Assembly: GCF_000092785.1 (NCBI RefSeq)
Contig: NC_014225.1
Coordinates: forward strand, 1,253,340-1,317,339
DNA length: 64,000 nt
Source: Waddlia chondrophila WSU 86-1044
GTDB taxonomy: Bacteria; Chlamydiota; Chlamydiia; Chlamydiales; Waddliaceae
Direction: 5' to 3'
Shown: piece after piece, positions 16,185 through 24,683 of the stretch
Layout of the letters: the number at the start of each line of letters is the position of its first letter
How positions within the stretch are numbered: position 1 is the stretch's first letter
The notes under the pieces: generated by a model
Databases searched by the model: none
What the model saw: only the letters and a program-made list of their open reading frames with translations
What the model was told of the DNA's origin: nothing
Made by a program: the position numbers and the translations under genes

Positions 16185-17333
16185 TACCGTTCATGAATGA
16201 AAATTTTACTTGTTGCTAAATCGACTTCCCAGCATGCTGTTAGCATGCAATTTCTCACAAAACAAGAAAGAGAACAACTTCAGGCACAACATCGATTCGA
16301 AAGAGATCGACGTATTTGCGATCGTATTAAGGCAATACTGCTTTACGATAAAGGGTGGACCTTTCCGGAGATTGCCGAAGCTCTGCTACTCTCTGAGGGT
16401 GCTATTCGTAATCATATCAAAGAATATCAGAGCCATAAAAAATTACGGCCTGAAGGTGGCGGCAGCATGGAAAAGCTTTCTGATTCAGAATCCAGTGAAC
16501 TCGAGAAGCACTTGCTTGAATACACCTATCTCCACGTTACCAGCATTGTTGCATATGTGAACGTGAGATTTGGCCATCATTATTCGATACCAGGAATGAC
16601 ATCTTGGCTTAAAAGACATGGATTTTCTTACAAAAAACCCAAGCTTGTGCCAGGAAAAGCCGACAAAGATGAACAGCAGAAATGGATCGACGCATATGCA
16701 AAATTCAAGGCAAATCTTCCTGGTGATGAAACGATTTGCTTCACGGACGGTGTTCACCCTACTCACAACGTTCAACTTGGATATGGATGGATTAAAAAAG
16801 GTGTAGACAAACTGATACCTGCAAATACAGGTAGATCCAGACTTAATTTGACCGGTTCCATTGATATCCTATCTTACAAAGTATTTCTTCAAGAGGACAA
16901 AACGTTAAATGCTGATGCGACTATCCGCTTTTTTCAGTCTCTTGAACAACATTATTCAGGGAAAACCCGGATACACGTTTTCTGTGATAATGCCCCATAT
17001 TATCGGAACCGGGAGGTTACAAAATATCTAAAAAATTCTAAAATTCAACTCCACTTTCTCCCTCCCTATAGCCCAAACTTGAACCCAATCGAACGACTGT
17101 GGAAGTGGATGAAAGAAACAGTGGTTTATAATACGTACTACTCGGATTTCTATGAGTTCCGTCAAGCAATTTTTGGGTTTTTCCGTACTTTATCGGGTCT
17201 AGATCCTGGGAGCACTTTAGGGAGTTGTTTTAGATCTCGAGTTGGAGATAGATTCCGAGCAATGGGGGCTCCCGCCACCCCCTAAGATGCAGTTTTAGGA
17301 GATGTCAAATTTATTTTCGAATAATAAACGGTA
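16185..17333 (+). mobile_element. IS630-family insertion sequence with terminal inverted repeats
   Basis: The left end TACCGTTCATGAATGAAAAT (16185-16204) and the complement of the right end (TACCGTTTATTATTCGAAAA from 17333 backwards) agree at about 14 of 20 positions, including the terminal TACCGTT. Both ends are flanked by TA (16183-16184 and 17334-17335), the target duplication of this family. Element length is about 1,149 bp with a single transposase frame. It appears to be complete and could be active. Confidence 0.85.
16197..17285 (+). CDS. IS630-family transposase
   Basis: A 362-residue DDE transposase in one frame. The N-terminal half has two helix-turn-helix-like segments (DKGWTFPEIAEALLLSEGAI and the YSIPGMTSWLKRHGFSYKKP motif) that bind the ends. 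The catalytic triad is Asp184 (FTDGVH), Asp264 (FCDNAPYY) and Glu299 (NPIERLWKW); 34 residues separate the last two, the D34E signature of IS630. The annotated ATG lies within the terminal repeat, so the in-frame ATG at 16245 (MQFLTKQEREQL) may be the true start. The C-terminal tail after residue 340 is less like the family and may have drifted. Confidence 0.93.
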   Translation: MKILLVAKSTSQHAVSMQFLTKQEREQLQAQHRFERDRRICDRIKAILLYDKGWTFPEIAEALLLSEGAIRNHIKEYQSHKKLRPEGGGSMEKLSDSESSELEKHLLEYTYLHVTSIVAYVNVRFGHHYSIPGMTSWLKRHGFSYKKPKLVPGKADKDEQQKWIDAYAKFKANLPGDETICFTDGVHPTHNVQLGYGWIKKGVDKLIPANTGRSRLNLTGSIDILSYKVFLQEDKTLNADATIRFFQSLEQHYSGKTRIHVFCDNAPYYRNREVTKYLKNSKIQLHFLPPYSPNLNPIERLWKWMKETVVYNTYYSDFYEFRQAIFGFFRTLSGLDPGSTLGSCFRSRVGDRFRAMGAPATP

Positions 17334-17357
17334 TAATACAAATAAAAGTTAGTTTAT

Positions 17358-18056
17358 TCACAATAAAAAACGTTTTACTATGTTAACAAACGCTTGCTGA
17401 TTATCCCAGGGAACACGATGTCCCGCTTGTTCGATTTCTAAAATTTTAGAGGTAGAGTGCTGAAAATACAGAGATTTTCCCAACCGGCAAAATTTCTGGT
17501 CATTAGCTCCTGAAATCCAGTAAATCGGAAGAGGCAACAGCTTAAGATGTCTTCTTAGATTTTCTTGCTGTCCTAATCCCCAGTGTGTTAAGGCATCGGC
17601 GAGTAGATCGCGGTTAAACAACATTTCATTTTTTTCCATCTGAACACTGTAAGCAAAAACCGACTGCTGATTCCATTTTTCTATCAATGTTTCCCACTTC
17701 TCAGTTAAAAAACGCATTGCCCAAATGCCGTCTTGTAATATTCGACTTTGCCTTGCCTCTTCACGCTCAAGCCCCGGATGAGTCGAAATAAACACAGCTT
17801 TAGACCATAAATCTGGCTGATCTATCAAAGCATTCAATCCCAGACGTCCTCCCATTGAATAGCCGATAAGCAAATTAGTGTCTCCTGCTTTTACAGAGGA
17901 GTTAAATGCTTGAGAAAACTCTTTGATTCCCTTGGAAGGATCAAAATTTTTGTAGATATCTACGAAATGAAAATGAATACCTTTAAAATGAGAATTGAGA
18001 AATTCCCAATCGTTTGGAAGGCCTAATAATCCATGTAAACAATAAACGTTTATCAT
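17358..18056 (-). CDS. Alpha/beta hydrolase, MenH-like (SHCHC synthase candidate)
   Basis: A 232-residue alpha/beta hydrolase. The triad is visible: Ser67 in GYSMGGR, Asp in SGANDQKF (about 188) and His in QAGHRVPW (about 211). The GYSMGGRLGLNAL turn and the following STHPGLEREEARQSRILQD stretch, with Arg residues and a W-A-x-FL pattern, resemble MenH, which makes 2-succinyl-6-hydroxy-2,4-cyclohexadiene-1-carboxylate in menaquinone synthesis. No other men gene is in the window, so a generic esterase cannot be excluded. It ends 24 bp after the IS630 right end, on the opposite strand. Confidence 0.8.
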   Translation of the reverse strand: MINVYCLHGLLGLPNDWEFLNSHFKGIHFHFVDIYKNFDPSKGIKEFSQAFNSSVKAGDTNLLIGYSMGGRLGLNALIDQPDLWSKAVFISTHPGLEREEARQSRILQDGIWAMRFLTEKWETLIEKWNQQSVFAYSVQMEKNEMLFNRDLLADALTHWGLGQQENLRRHLKLLPLPIYWISGANDQKFCRLGKSLYFQHSTSKILEIEQAGHRVPWDNQQAFVNIVKRFLL

Positions 18057-18232
18057 CGCACGCAGTCTATCCTATTTGATAAATGATTTCCATTCACACC
18101 TATTTTTAAATTTTTTCTAATCTATTTTTCATTATTAAAAATTATTTTTTATATTAAAAAACTTGAAAAAAAATATCAATTATGTTAAAGTTTAATTTAA
18201 CAAAAATAACCATAACAATGGAGATAATAAAA

Positions 18233-19036
18233 ATGTCATTTGATGTAGCACGAAAACCAATAGATAATACAGAAAATATTGATGTAATTCAGAAAAAATC
18301 TACGATTGGAGAATCAGTTAGCCAAGCAATTGCAAAGGTGGCTAAAGTTGCTTTAAAAGCAATTGTTGCTCTTGGAATCGCTCTAACACTTGGTTTACCT
18401 TTACTTTCTAAATCTGTTAGGCTCTTCACAGCTGATTTATTCTTTGGACCTAGCTTGGAAAGGGAACTGGAAAAAGCAAAAATCAATCCAAAAAAGGCAG
18501 TTGAAAAAGCAATAAGCAGCTTGAAAGATGCTCAGGAAGCAGCCAAAGAAGAAGGAAAACAAGCGCCTAAGCCTGAAGACCTTGAGGATCAAAAGGGAAA
18601 TTTAAAAAAAACGCTTCTCGGCATAGAAGGGCTCGAGCAAAACAGACAAAAAATCGATGAATACCATCGACAAATAGCTGACACTGAGGCTGTAGATTTC
18701 AAAAAAGAGAAAGCGGAAAAAGACCAATTCCTTTCTGAATATGCTCCAAAATTTGAAGAAGCAAGACTCGAAAAAATCAAATTAGACAATGAACGAAAAA
18801 TAGCTATAGGAACAGAAGGAAAGCAAGGGCTTGTATTACCAAAAATTACTCCTGATATTTTAGAAAAAGCTAAAGCTAAAAAAGCTGAAGCTGAAAAAGC
18901 TGAAGCTGAAAAACCTACTTATATGGAAAAAACTACAAAGAAAGTAGCTACACACGTAGAAAACAATAGTGGGAGATATGCTATCGCTTTGGGAGTGGGA
19001 GCCACTCTACTCATGGCAGTTTCGAGGTTAAAATAA
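18233..19036 (+). CDS. Unknown protein with two membrane segments and charged coiled coil
   Basis: From the ATG at 18233, preceded by GGAG at good spacing, the product is 267 residues. Hydrophobic segments lie at about residues 38-62 (ALKAIVALGIALTLGLPLL) and at the extreme C terminus (YAIALGVGATLLMAVS), separated by about 180 residues of highly charged, Lys/Glu/Ala-rich predicted coiled coil. A small tandem repeat (AKAKKAEAEKAEAEK) lies at 18868-18912. There is no cleavable signal. It resembles membrane-inserted secreted proteins of chlamydiae only in general layout. A strong terminator follows, and a 176-bp AT-rich region precedes it, so it is its own transcription unit. Confidence 0.8.
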   Translation: MSFDVARKPIDNTENIDVIQKKSTIGESVSQAIAKVAKVALKAIVALGIALTLGLPLLSKSVRLFTADLFFGPSLERELEKAKINPKKAVEKAISSLKDAQEAAKEEGKQAPKPEDLEDQKGNLKKTLLGIEGLEQNRQKIDEYHRQIADTEAVDFKKEKAEKDQFLSEYAPKFEEARLEKIKLDNERKIAIGTEGKQGLVLPKITPDILEKAKAKKAEAEKAEAEKPTYMEKTTKKVATHVENNSGRYAIALGVGATLLMAVSRLK

Positions 19037-19054
19037 CAAAATCAATAAATACCC

Positions 19055-19088
19055 AAAGACTCCGTTCGTTTGAACGGAGTCTTTTTTT
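19055..19088 (+). terminator. Rho-independent terminator
   Basis: A perfect 13-bp stem (AAAGACTCCGTTC, 19055-19067, and 19072-19084) with a 4-nt loop, then a run of T. It ends the transcript of the gene at 18233-19036. The A-run on its left could also let it work for the convergent pdh operon. Confidence 0.9.
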
Positions 19089-19203
19089 AGTTTTTTTTAA
19101 ATATTGCTCGATAAATCCTACCTTAAAAAAAATTGGAATATTTAAAAATTATTTTAATTTCAACAAGGTCATCAACCGAGTCAAGGAAATGAAGAAACAG
19201 AGA

Positions 19204-20499
19204 CTAGATTAATAAAGAAGCGGGATTTTCCAAATATTTCTGAACTGTCTTGATAAACTCAGCTCCTGCGACTCCATCAACGACGCGATGATCGCAAGAC
19301 ACGCTAATATTCATCACTTTACCAGGGACAACAGCATTGTTTTTCACAACCGGGATATTATGAATCCCTCCCACTGAAAGAATCACAGCTTGAGGAGGAT
19401 TGATAATTGCCTGAAAATCGGTGATCCCATACATGCCTAAATTCGAAATTGTGAAAGATCCTCCTTTAAACTCTTTCAGATCCAATTTCCCCTCGCGCGC
19501 TTTTTTAGCCAAATGACGCACTTCTACAGAAATCTCTCCCAAATTCTTATAGTCCGCATACCGGATGATCGGGGTGATCAACCCTCCATCAACGCTGACG
19601 GCAAATGCGATGTCAATTGTTTTAAATCGGATCATGGTCTGATTAACACTATTGAACCCACTATTTACATGGGGATGTTCGCGAAGTGCCAAGGCACATG
19701 CCCGCATCACAAAATCGTTGAACGACACTTTTATTCCCACCGTTCTTAGCTGCTCACGCACTTGATGCATCGGCTCTGCATCAACTGCCTGTGTGATGTA
19801 AAAGTGAGGAATAAACGTTTTTGCTTCCTGCAACCGCTGTCCAATCACCTGGCGCATAGGAGAGGGTTTCTCTTCTTCGTAAGTACCAGGCGGCAATGCC
19901 GGCCTTTCACGTTTTCCAAAAACTACAGGGCCAGACGATTGCGCAAATGCAAGATCGTCGCTAACGATCCTGCCGCCAGGACCTGTCCCGTTAACTGTCG
20001 TAAGATCAAGCCCCCGCTCCTTGGCCAATTTCTTCGCCAACGGAGTCGCCTTCACCCGTTCCGTTAGCAGCTCTTCAGGCGTTTTAAATACATAATTTTT
20101 TAACGGTTCTTCCGGAATGAACGACGGCTGAGACAATCCAGAAGATGGCTTTGAAATAACTTTTTTTTCTTCTTCGGGTTTATCTTCTTCAGCCTCTTCA
20201 GAAACTTCTTCTAATTCGGGAACAGGTGATTCCGGCTGATACCTTTCAATGCTTTCCTTTTCCTCTTCCGTAAAGATAGCGATCGCCTGATTGACGATCG
20301 CTTCTTCCCCTTCATTGATTAGGATTTTGCGCAACCATCCCTCATCAAGGGCGTTGTGCTCCACTGTCGCCTTATCGGTCGCAACTTCAATGATCAACTC
20401 TCCCGCTTCAACGAATTCCCCCTCTTTTTTATGCCACTTTGCAATCGTTCCTGTTTCCATCGTCGGAGAGAGTTTGGGCATCGTGAATGTAAACGGCAT
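19204..20499 (-). CDS. pdhC: Pyruvate dehydrogenase E2, dihydrolipoamide acetyltransferase
   Basis: E2 moves the acetyl group from the lipoyl arm to CoA in the pyruvate dehydrogenase complex. From the ATG at 20499 (AGGAG 8 nt upstream) the 431-residue protein begins MPFTFTMPKLSPTMETG. It has one lipoyl domain with the modified Lys43 in EVATDKATVE, an acidic linker, a peripheral-subunit-binding domain (ATPLAKKLAKERGLDL...GPGGRI, about 150-185), and a catalytic domain with SCDHRVVDG near the C terminus. Last gene of the pdhA-pdhB-pdhC operon; no E3 gene is present here. Confidence 0.97.
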   Translation of the reverse strand: MPFTFTMPKLSPTMETGTIAKWHKKEGEFVEAGELIIEVATDKATVEHNALDEGWLRKILINEGEEAIVNQAIAIFTEEEKESIERYQPESPVPELEEVSEEAEEDKPEEEKKVISKPSSGLSQPSFIPEEPLKNYVFKTPEELLTERVKATPLAKKLAKERGLDLTTVNGTGPGGRIVSDDLAFAQSSGPVVFGKRERPALPPGTYEEEKPSPMRQVIGQRLQEAKTFIPHFYITQAVDAEPMHQVREQLRTVGIKVSFNDFVMRACALALREHPHVNSGFNSVNQTMIRFKTIDIAFAVSVDGGLITPIIRYADYKNLGEISVEVRHLAKKAREGKLDLKEFKGGSFTISNLGMYGITDFQAIINPPQAVILSVGGIHNIPVVKNNAVVPGKVMNISVSCDHRVVDGVAGAEFIKTVQKYLENPASLLI

Positions 20500-20510
20500 T
20501 GAGGAATCTC

Positions 20511-21494
20511 CTAAATGTTTAAAGCTTTTTTGCATGAATAGAGGATTCGATCGACTGTAGGCAATGTCTCCCTTTCCAAAACTTTCGAGTAAGGCATCGG
20601 CGTCTCCCTCTGCGCAACACGCTCTATCGGAGCATCAAGAAAATCAAAACAATGCTCCATCACCTGAAAACCAACTTCAGCGCCGATTCCGGCAAATATG
20701 TGCCCCTCTTCCACAACGACACAGCGGTTTGTCTTTCTCACCGATTGGGCAACAGTGGCAATATCCAAAGGCTTAATCGTCCTCAAGTCAATTAGTTCTA
20801 CGTTTATCCCTTTTTTTGAAAGCTCTTTAGCCGCTTCCTCGCACAACTGTACCATACGACTATGAGAAACCAGCGTCAAATCCGTTCCCTCCCTCACGAC
20901 TTTCGCTTTTCCGATCGGTACCAGGTACTCTTCTGTCGGAATCTCCATCTTATCTCCATAAGAAAGCTCGTTTTCCAAAAAAAGAACGGGATTATTATTG
21001 CGAATTGCCGATTTTAGCAACCCTTTGTGATCGTAAGCATTACTGGGAGCAAGGACGATAAGACCGGGAATATTGCTATAGAGCGCCTCCACACAATGAG
21101 AGTGCTGACTGGATACCTGCGCAGCAGCACCGTTTGGGCCGCGAAAAACAATAGGGCAAGAAAATCGATTACCGGACATGTAGTACATTTTGGGAGCATT
21201 GGAAATAAGCTGATCTGCGGCAACAAAAGAGAAATTAAAACTCATGAACTCCACAACAGGGCGTAATCCACACAAAGCTGCTCCAATTCCCAAACCGGCA
21301 AACCCAAGTTCTGCAATCGGGGTATCAATTACGCGCTTAGGACCCCACTTATCCAACATTCCCTTTGTCACTTTATAGGCGCCGTTATACTCTCCAACCT
21401 CTTCGCCCATGACAAAAACTGTCGAATCCCTTTCCATCTCTTCATCAAGAGCCTGCCTCAGCGCTTCTCGTATTTCAACTGTCTGCGTAGTCAT
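20511..21494 (-). CDS. pdhB: Pyruvate dehydrogenase E1 beta subunit
   Basis: A 327-residue E1 beta subunit. I chose the ATG at 21494 (MTTQTVEIREALRQALDEEM), which overlaps the pdhA stop by 4 bp; a longer frame (to 21536) would only run into pdhA. Family features include VFVMGEEVGEYNGAYKVTKG, ELGFAGLGIGAALCGLRPVVEF, and the C-terminal GIGAEVGFQVMEHCFDFLDA. It forms the alpha2-beta2 decarboxylase with PdhA, and pdhC starts 11 bp after its stop. Confidence 0.97.
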   Translation of the reverse strand: MTTQTVEIREALRQALDEEMERDSTVFVMGEEVGEYNGAYKVTKGMLDKWGPKRVIDTPIAELGFAGLGIGAALCGLRPVVEFMSFNFSFVAADQLISNAPKMYYMSGNRFSCPIVFRGPNGAAAQVSSQHSHCVEALYSNIPGLIVLAPSNAYDHKGLLKSAIRNNNPVLFLENELSYGDKMEIPTEEYLVPIGKAKVVREGTDLTLVSHSRMVQLCEEAAKELSKKGINVELIDLRTIKPLDIATVAQSVRKTNRCVVVEEGHIFAGIGAEVGFQVMEHCFDFLDAPIERVAQRETPMPYSKVLERETLPTVDRILYSCKKALNI

Positions 21495-22519
21495 GGTGCG
21501 TATACATCCTCTTCTAATACCACAGGGTCGGGCCAAGGGCTCTCGTCAGCATGTTTAAGAGAAGCAACCATGGTCTCACGCATCTCCTTATCCATCTCTT
21601 TAAAAGCTTCCTCATCGATCCATCCCTTTTCCTCCAGGAAGTTTTTCAATTCCTGAATAGGATCTTTTTTCATTCCCTCTTTCAACGCTTCTTTGGTACG
21701 GTATAATCCCGGATCAGAGATCGAATGCCCCCTGAAACGCTCCGTAACCGCCTCGATTAATACCGGCCTGGAAGTTTTCAAAACTTCCTCTTTCACTTCT
21801 TCAAAAAGAGCGTGGCAATTCATGTAGTCCATGCCATTGACGGTGTAAGCCTTCATGTTGTATGCAGGAGCGCTGTCTTCAGCAAGACGGTTGATGCTGA
21901 TCGCCCGATTAACAGCTGTTCCCATCCCCCAACGATTGTTCTCAATCACATAAACAATTGGCAAATCCCAGAGCGAAGCAAGGTTCAACGACTCATGAAA
22001 AGACCCTTGGGCAACAGCTCCGTCTCCTAAAAAACAGATCGCCGCCTGGTCCTTGATCTCCTGGTATTTCAAAGCAAAGGCAGCTCCGGTAGCAATCGGC
22101 ACCTGACCTGTGACAATCCCAAACCCGCCCAACAGACGGTCGGTATACAGATGCATCGATCCACCTCGCCCAAGGGCATTCCCGTTCGCACGCCCAAAAA
22201 GCTCAGACATCAATTCATCAGTCGTTGCCCCTAGAAGAAGCGCCAATGCATGGCATCGATAAGATGTGATCCACCAATGATTAATGCCAAAAGCATCGAC
22301 TGCCGCCGTCTGAATCGCCTCCTGCCCCATATAGGAGTGAAAAAATCCTCCAATTTTCCCTTGCAGATACGCGGACTCCGCACGCAATTCAAAATTGCGG
22401 ATCCGCACCATCTTTTTGAGCGCTTCAAGCAAAGCCTCTTTGCCTAAGCGCTTGCTCACTTTTTCATTATCGCAAGGAAAAAAGTGACCGCAGCCATTTT
22501 TCTGATTCCGCAAAACCAT
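21491..22519 (-). CDS. pdhA: Pyruvate dehydrogenase E1 alpha subunit
   Basis: The 342-residue thiamine-diphosphate enzyme subunit. The TPP/Mg motif is GDGAVAQGSFHESLNLASLW...ENN (about 177-207), and the phosphorylation-loop equivalent YRTKEALKEGMKKDP and HSISDPGLYR are recognisable. GSMHLYTDRLLGGFGIVTGQVPIATGAA is characteristic. It is the first gene of the operon, 38 bp downstream of the neighbouring bacilliredoxin-like gene's stop on the same strand, with a 4-bp overlap into pdhB. Confidence 0.97.
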   Translation of the reverse strand: MVLRNQKNGCGHFFPCDNEKVSKRLGKEALLEALKKMVRIRNFELRAESAYLQGKIGGFFHSYMGQEAIQTAAVDAFGINHWWITSYRCHALALLLGATTDELMSELFGRANGNALGRGGSMHLYTDRLLGGFGIVTGQVPIATGAAFALKYQEIKDQAAICFLGDGAVAQGSFHESLNLASLWDLPIVYVIENNRWGMGTAVNRAISINRLAEDSAPAYNMKAYTVNGMDYMNCHALFEEVKEEVLKTSRPVLIEAVTERFRGHSISDPGLYRTKEALKEGMKKDPIQELKNFLEEKGWIDEEAFKEMDKEMRETMVASLKHADESPWPDPVVLEEDVYAP

Positions 22520-22557
22520 AGAATATCCCCTGATGCTTATGGTATCACATTTTAAAC

Positions 22558-23199
22558 TCAGCGTGAAGCGATCTGTTGCAACAAGCTTTCAGCTCTAACT
22601 TTCAAGGTGTTGCAAACAGGAGCTCCCTCATTGATGATCGAAGCATACGCCATATCCACATCGCCGAATAAGCTATTGAGAAGATTGAACTCTTCTGTAG
22701 ATCTTAAACTGTTATCTGAACGAAATGTTTCCAGCCATTCATGAGTAAAACTTTGCTCATCCATACGGCCCTCTAAATATTCCTCAAGCAACCGAATATA
22801 CTGTTCAATATCGCCGTTTGCTTCAGCTGCTGCCGCATCACCTGGAGCCACCGGACCGAAATGTTTAATCAGCGCCACTTCGAGAGATTCGGGAATAATA
22901 TCCCAATTGTCAACATCATAGACAGCTTTACCCTCTTTAAACAGGATGAATTGAGGGGACTCGTGCACGATGCCTGTCAACTCGGCAATGTGATTGGAAG
23001 CTGGCCGATGATCGATCACCTTGACGAGCCCAACCGGCAACTCTCCTCTAGATCCCATCATCTTTTCGACAACTCCAAAACCTTGCATTGTTTTATGGCA
23101 TCCTCCAGCTTTAAACAGTGCGCAGTTAGGGTTAACGCTTAAGAAAGAATCGACTTCTTCCGGTGTGGTTAATTCATACAGTCTATCACGAAAACTCAT
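22558..23199 (-). CDS. YtxJ/bacilliredoxin-like protein with C-terminal extra domain
   Basis: From the ATG at 23199 (GGGAG upstream) the product is 213 residues. Residues about 1-105 match the YtxJ (monothiol bacilliredoxin BrxC/DUF2847) thioredoxin fold: a single Cys34 in KAGGCHKT, VKVIDHRPASNHIAELTGI, and HESPQFILFKEGKAVYDVDNWDI. Residues about 125-213 form a helical domain (IEQYIRLLEEYLEGRMDEQSF...FNLLNSLFGDVDMAY) whose pattern recalls the small bacterial self-protective colicin-like immunity family; I infer this from pattern only. It lies between the symporter and pdhA. The usual substrate of the family (bacillithiolated proteins) is not established for this lineage. Confidence 0.75.
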   Translation of the reverse strand: MSFRDRLYELTTPEEVDSFLSVNPNCALFKAGGCHKTMQGFGVVEKMMGSRGELPVGLVKVIDHRPASNHIAELTGIVHESPQFILFKEGKAVYDVDNWDIIPESLEVALIKHFGPVAPGDAAAAEANGDIEQYIRLLEEYLEGRMDEQSFTHEWLETFRSDNSLRSTEEFNLLNSLFGDVDMAYASIINEGAPVCNTLKVRAESLLQQIASR

Positions 23200-23267
23200 C
23201 TTGGATTCTCCCTGTTCTGTTCTTACAAAGGTGTCGAGTTTATAAAAAATAAAGATAAAAGTCGAGG

Positions 23268-24503
23268 TTACACAGCTGAAACAATTGCGGCAGCTGACTC
23301 TTCCTGATCCATTTCCTTCTGCACAATCGTCGTCACACATGAATCCGACCATACGTTGATGGCTGTTTCAAGCATATCGATCATCGCATAGAAAGGGAGA
23401 ATCACCCCCAAAATATTCAAAGGAACATTCATTGCAGCTAAAAATGCACTGGAGATAAAATAGCATCCCATCGGAACGCCGGCGTTTCCGACAGCTGCAA
23501 TTGTGGCAATGAAAATCCAAAAAACCAGCTCCGCGGGTGTATAGGTGATTCCATTACTCATCGAAACAAACAGAACTGTCGTTAAGATAAACGCAGCACA
23601 AGCATTCATGTTGATCGTCGTGCAAAGGGGAAGGCTGAAACTTGCAACCTTGCGGGAAACACTCACCCGCTCCTCTGCGCATTTCATCGCCATCGGGAGC
23701 GCTGCACTGGAAGATTTGGAGAAAAACGCCAACGAGAGCGCGGGCATCATTCCCCAAGCAATTTTAACAGGAGACATTTTCTTAATTTTCAATAAAATTG
23801 GCAGCACAACAAAAGCTTGGACCAAATTAGCAATCAAGACACAAGCCAGATACAGGGCGATGCTTTTCATTTCCATGCCGCTTCGAACATCTTTGACAAA
23901 TAACGTGATAAATGCCCAAATCGCAAACGGCATTAATTGCACAATCCAAGTTGTAATCTTCATAATCGCTGCATATAACCCTGAGAAAAAAGAATTAAGC
24001 AGTTTTCGCTTCTCCTGAGGAAGACTGAGAATAGCAAAGCTCAGCAGCATCGCCAAAAATAAAACTCCGATCACGCTATTGTCGCTAAAAGGCTGAATAA
24101 TGTTGCTCGGAATGATATTGATCAAATAATGCATATATCCGGGAAGAGAGCCTGATTCCAAGTCAACAGGAGGAGCTTTGGAAACAACGCTTCTGACAGG
24201 ATCGATTGTCACAAAAATGATCAACGCAAATGTTGCTGCAATCACTGTTGTCAAAAGAGTGTACTTGATCACTTTTTTCCCGATCGACTTGATCTCATCA
24301 ATGCTGTCCATTCCAGATGCCGTCGAGACAATGGAAAGAAAAATAATCGGCAAACTAACTAGCTTAAGAAGATTAATAAAAATTTCGGAGACAACCGAAG
24401 CCGCCGCATCCATGGTTGGATGATTCGCATAGCCTGCGAAAAGCCCCAAAAGAATAGCTGCTGCAAGAGATTGGCTTTGACGGGAAAGCTTCTTAAAAAA
24501 CAT
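23268..24503 (-). CDS. Sodium:dicarboxylate/glutamate symporter (DAACS family)
   Basis: A 411-residue transporter of the GltPh/GltT/DctA family, imported substrate probably glutamate, aspartate or a C4-dicarboxylate. Eight membrane segments are expected; the hairpin-1 serine-rich motif SKSSSAALPMAM (about 265-276), the NMNACAAFILTTVLFV segment of TM7 (canonical NMDGTA), and hairpin 2 with GNAGVPMGCYFISSAFLAAM are visible. The TM7 motif reads NMNACA where the family usually has NMDGTA, so substrate specificity or ion coupling may differ. A short 68-bp gap separates it from the next gene on the same strand. Confidence 0.92.
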   Translation of the reverse strand: MFFKKLSRQSQSLAAAILLGLFAGYANHPTMDAAASVVSEIFINLLKLVSLPIIFLSIVSTASGMDSIDEIKSIGKKVIKYTLLTTVIAATFALIIFVTIDPVRSVVSKAPPVDLESGSLPGYMHYLINIIPSNIIQPFSDNSVIGVLFLAMLLSFAILSLPQEKRKLLNSFFSGLYAAIMKITTWIVQLMPFAIWAFITLFVKDVRSGMEMKSIALYLACVLIANLVQAFVVLPILLKIKKMSPVKIAWGMMPALSLAFFSKSSSAALPMAMKCAEERVSVSRKVASFSLPLCTTINMNACAAFILTTVLFVSMSNGITYTPAELVFWIFIATIAAVGNAGVPMGCYFISSAFLAAMNVPLNILGVILPFYAMIDMLETAINVWSDSCVTTIVQKEMDQEESAAAIVSAV

Positions 24504-24683
24504 TATAATCGACCTAGCGCATTGGATTCAAAGGAATATTGTACACTAAAACCCTGTTTTATGTCAATTTCACAAAAAATAGAAAAATATTTTTAAAAAA
24601 GATGATGACACGCTCTAGGTCATTCCTAAAAAATATATTTTCTGATATATTTATCAAAAATATCAAATATTTAGGAAGATTTT
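24504..24683. other. AT-rich divergent intergenic region
   Basis: 180 bp between the divergent symporter and ankyrin genes. It contains poly-A runs and the ankyrin-gene leader (ATTTAGGAAGATTTT just before the ATG at 24684). No clear inverted repeat or consensus promoter is seen. Confidence 0.4.

Noticed and set aside
19762-20067. 101-codon plus-strand frame over pdhC
   Set aside because: Antisense shadow with no features.
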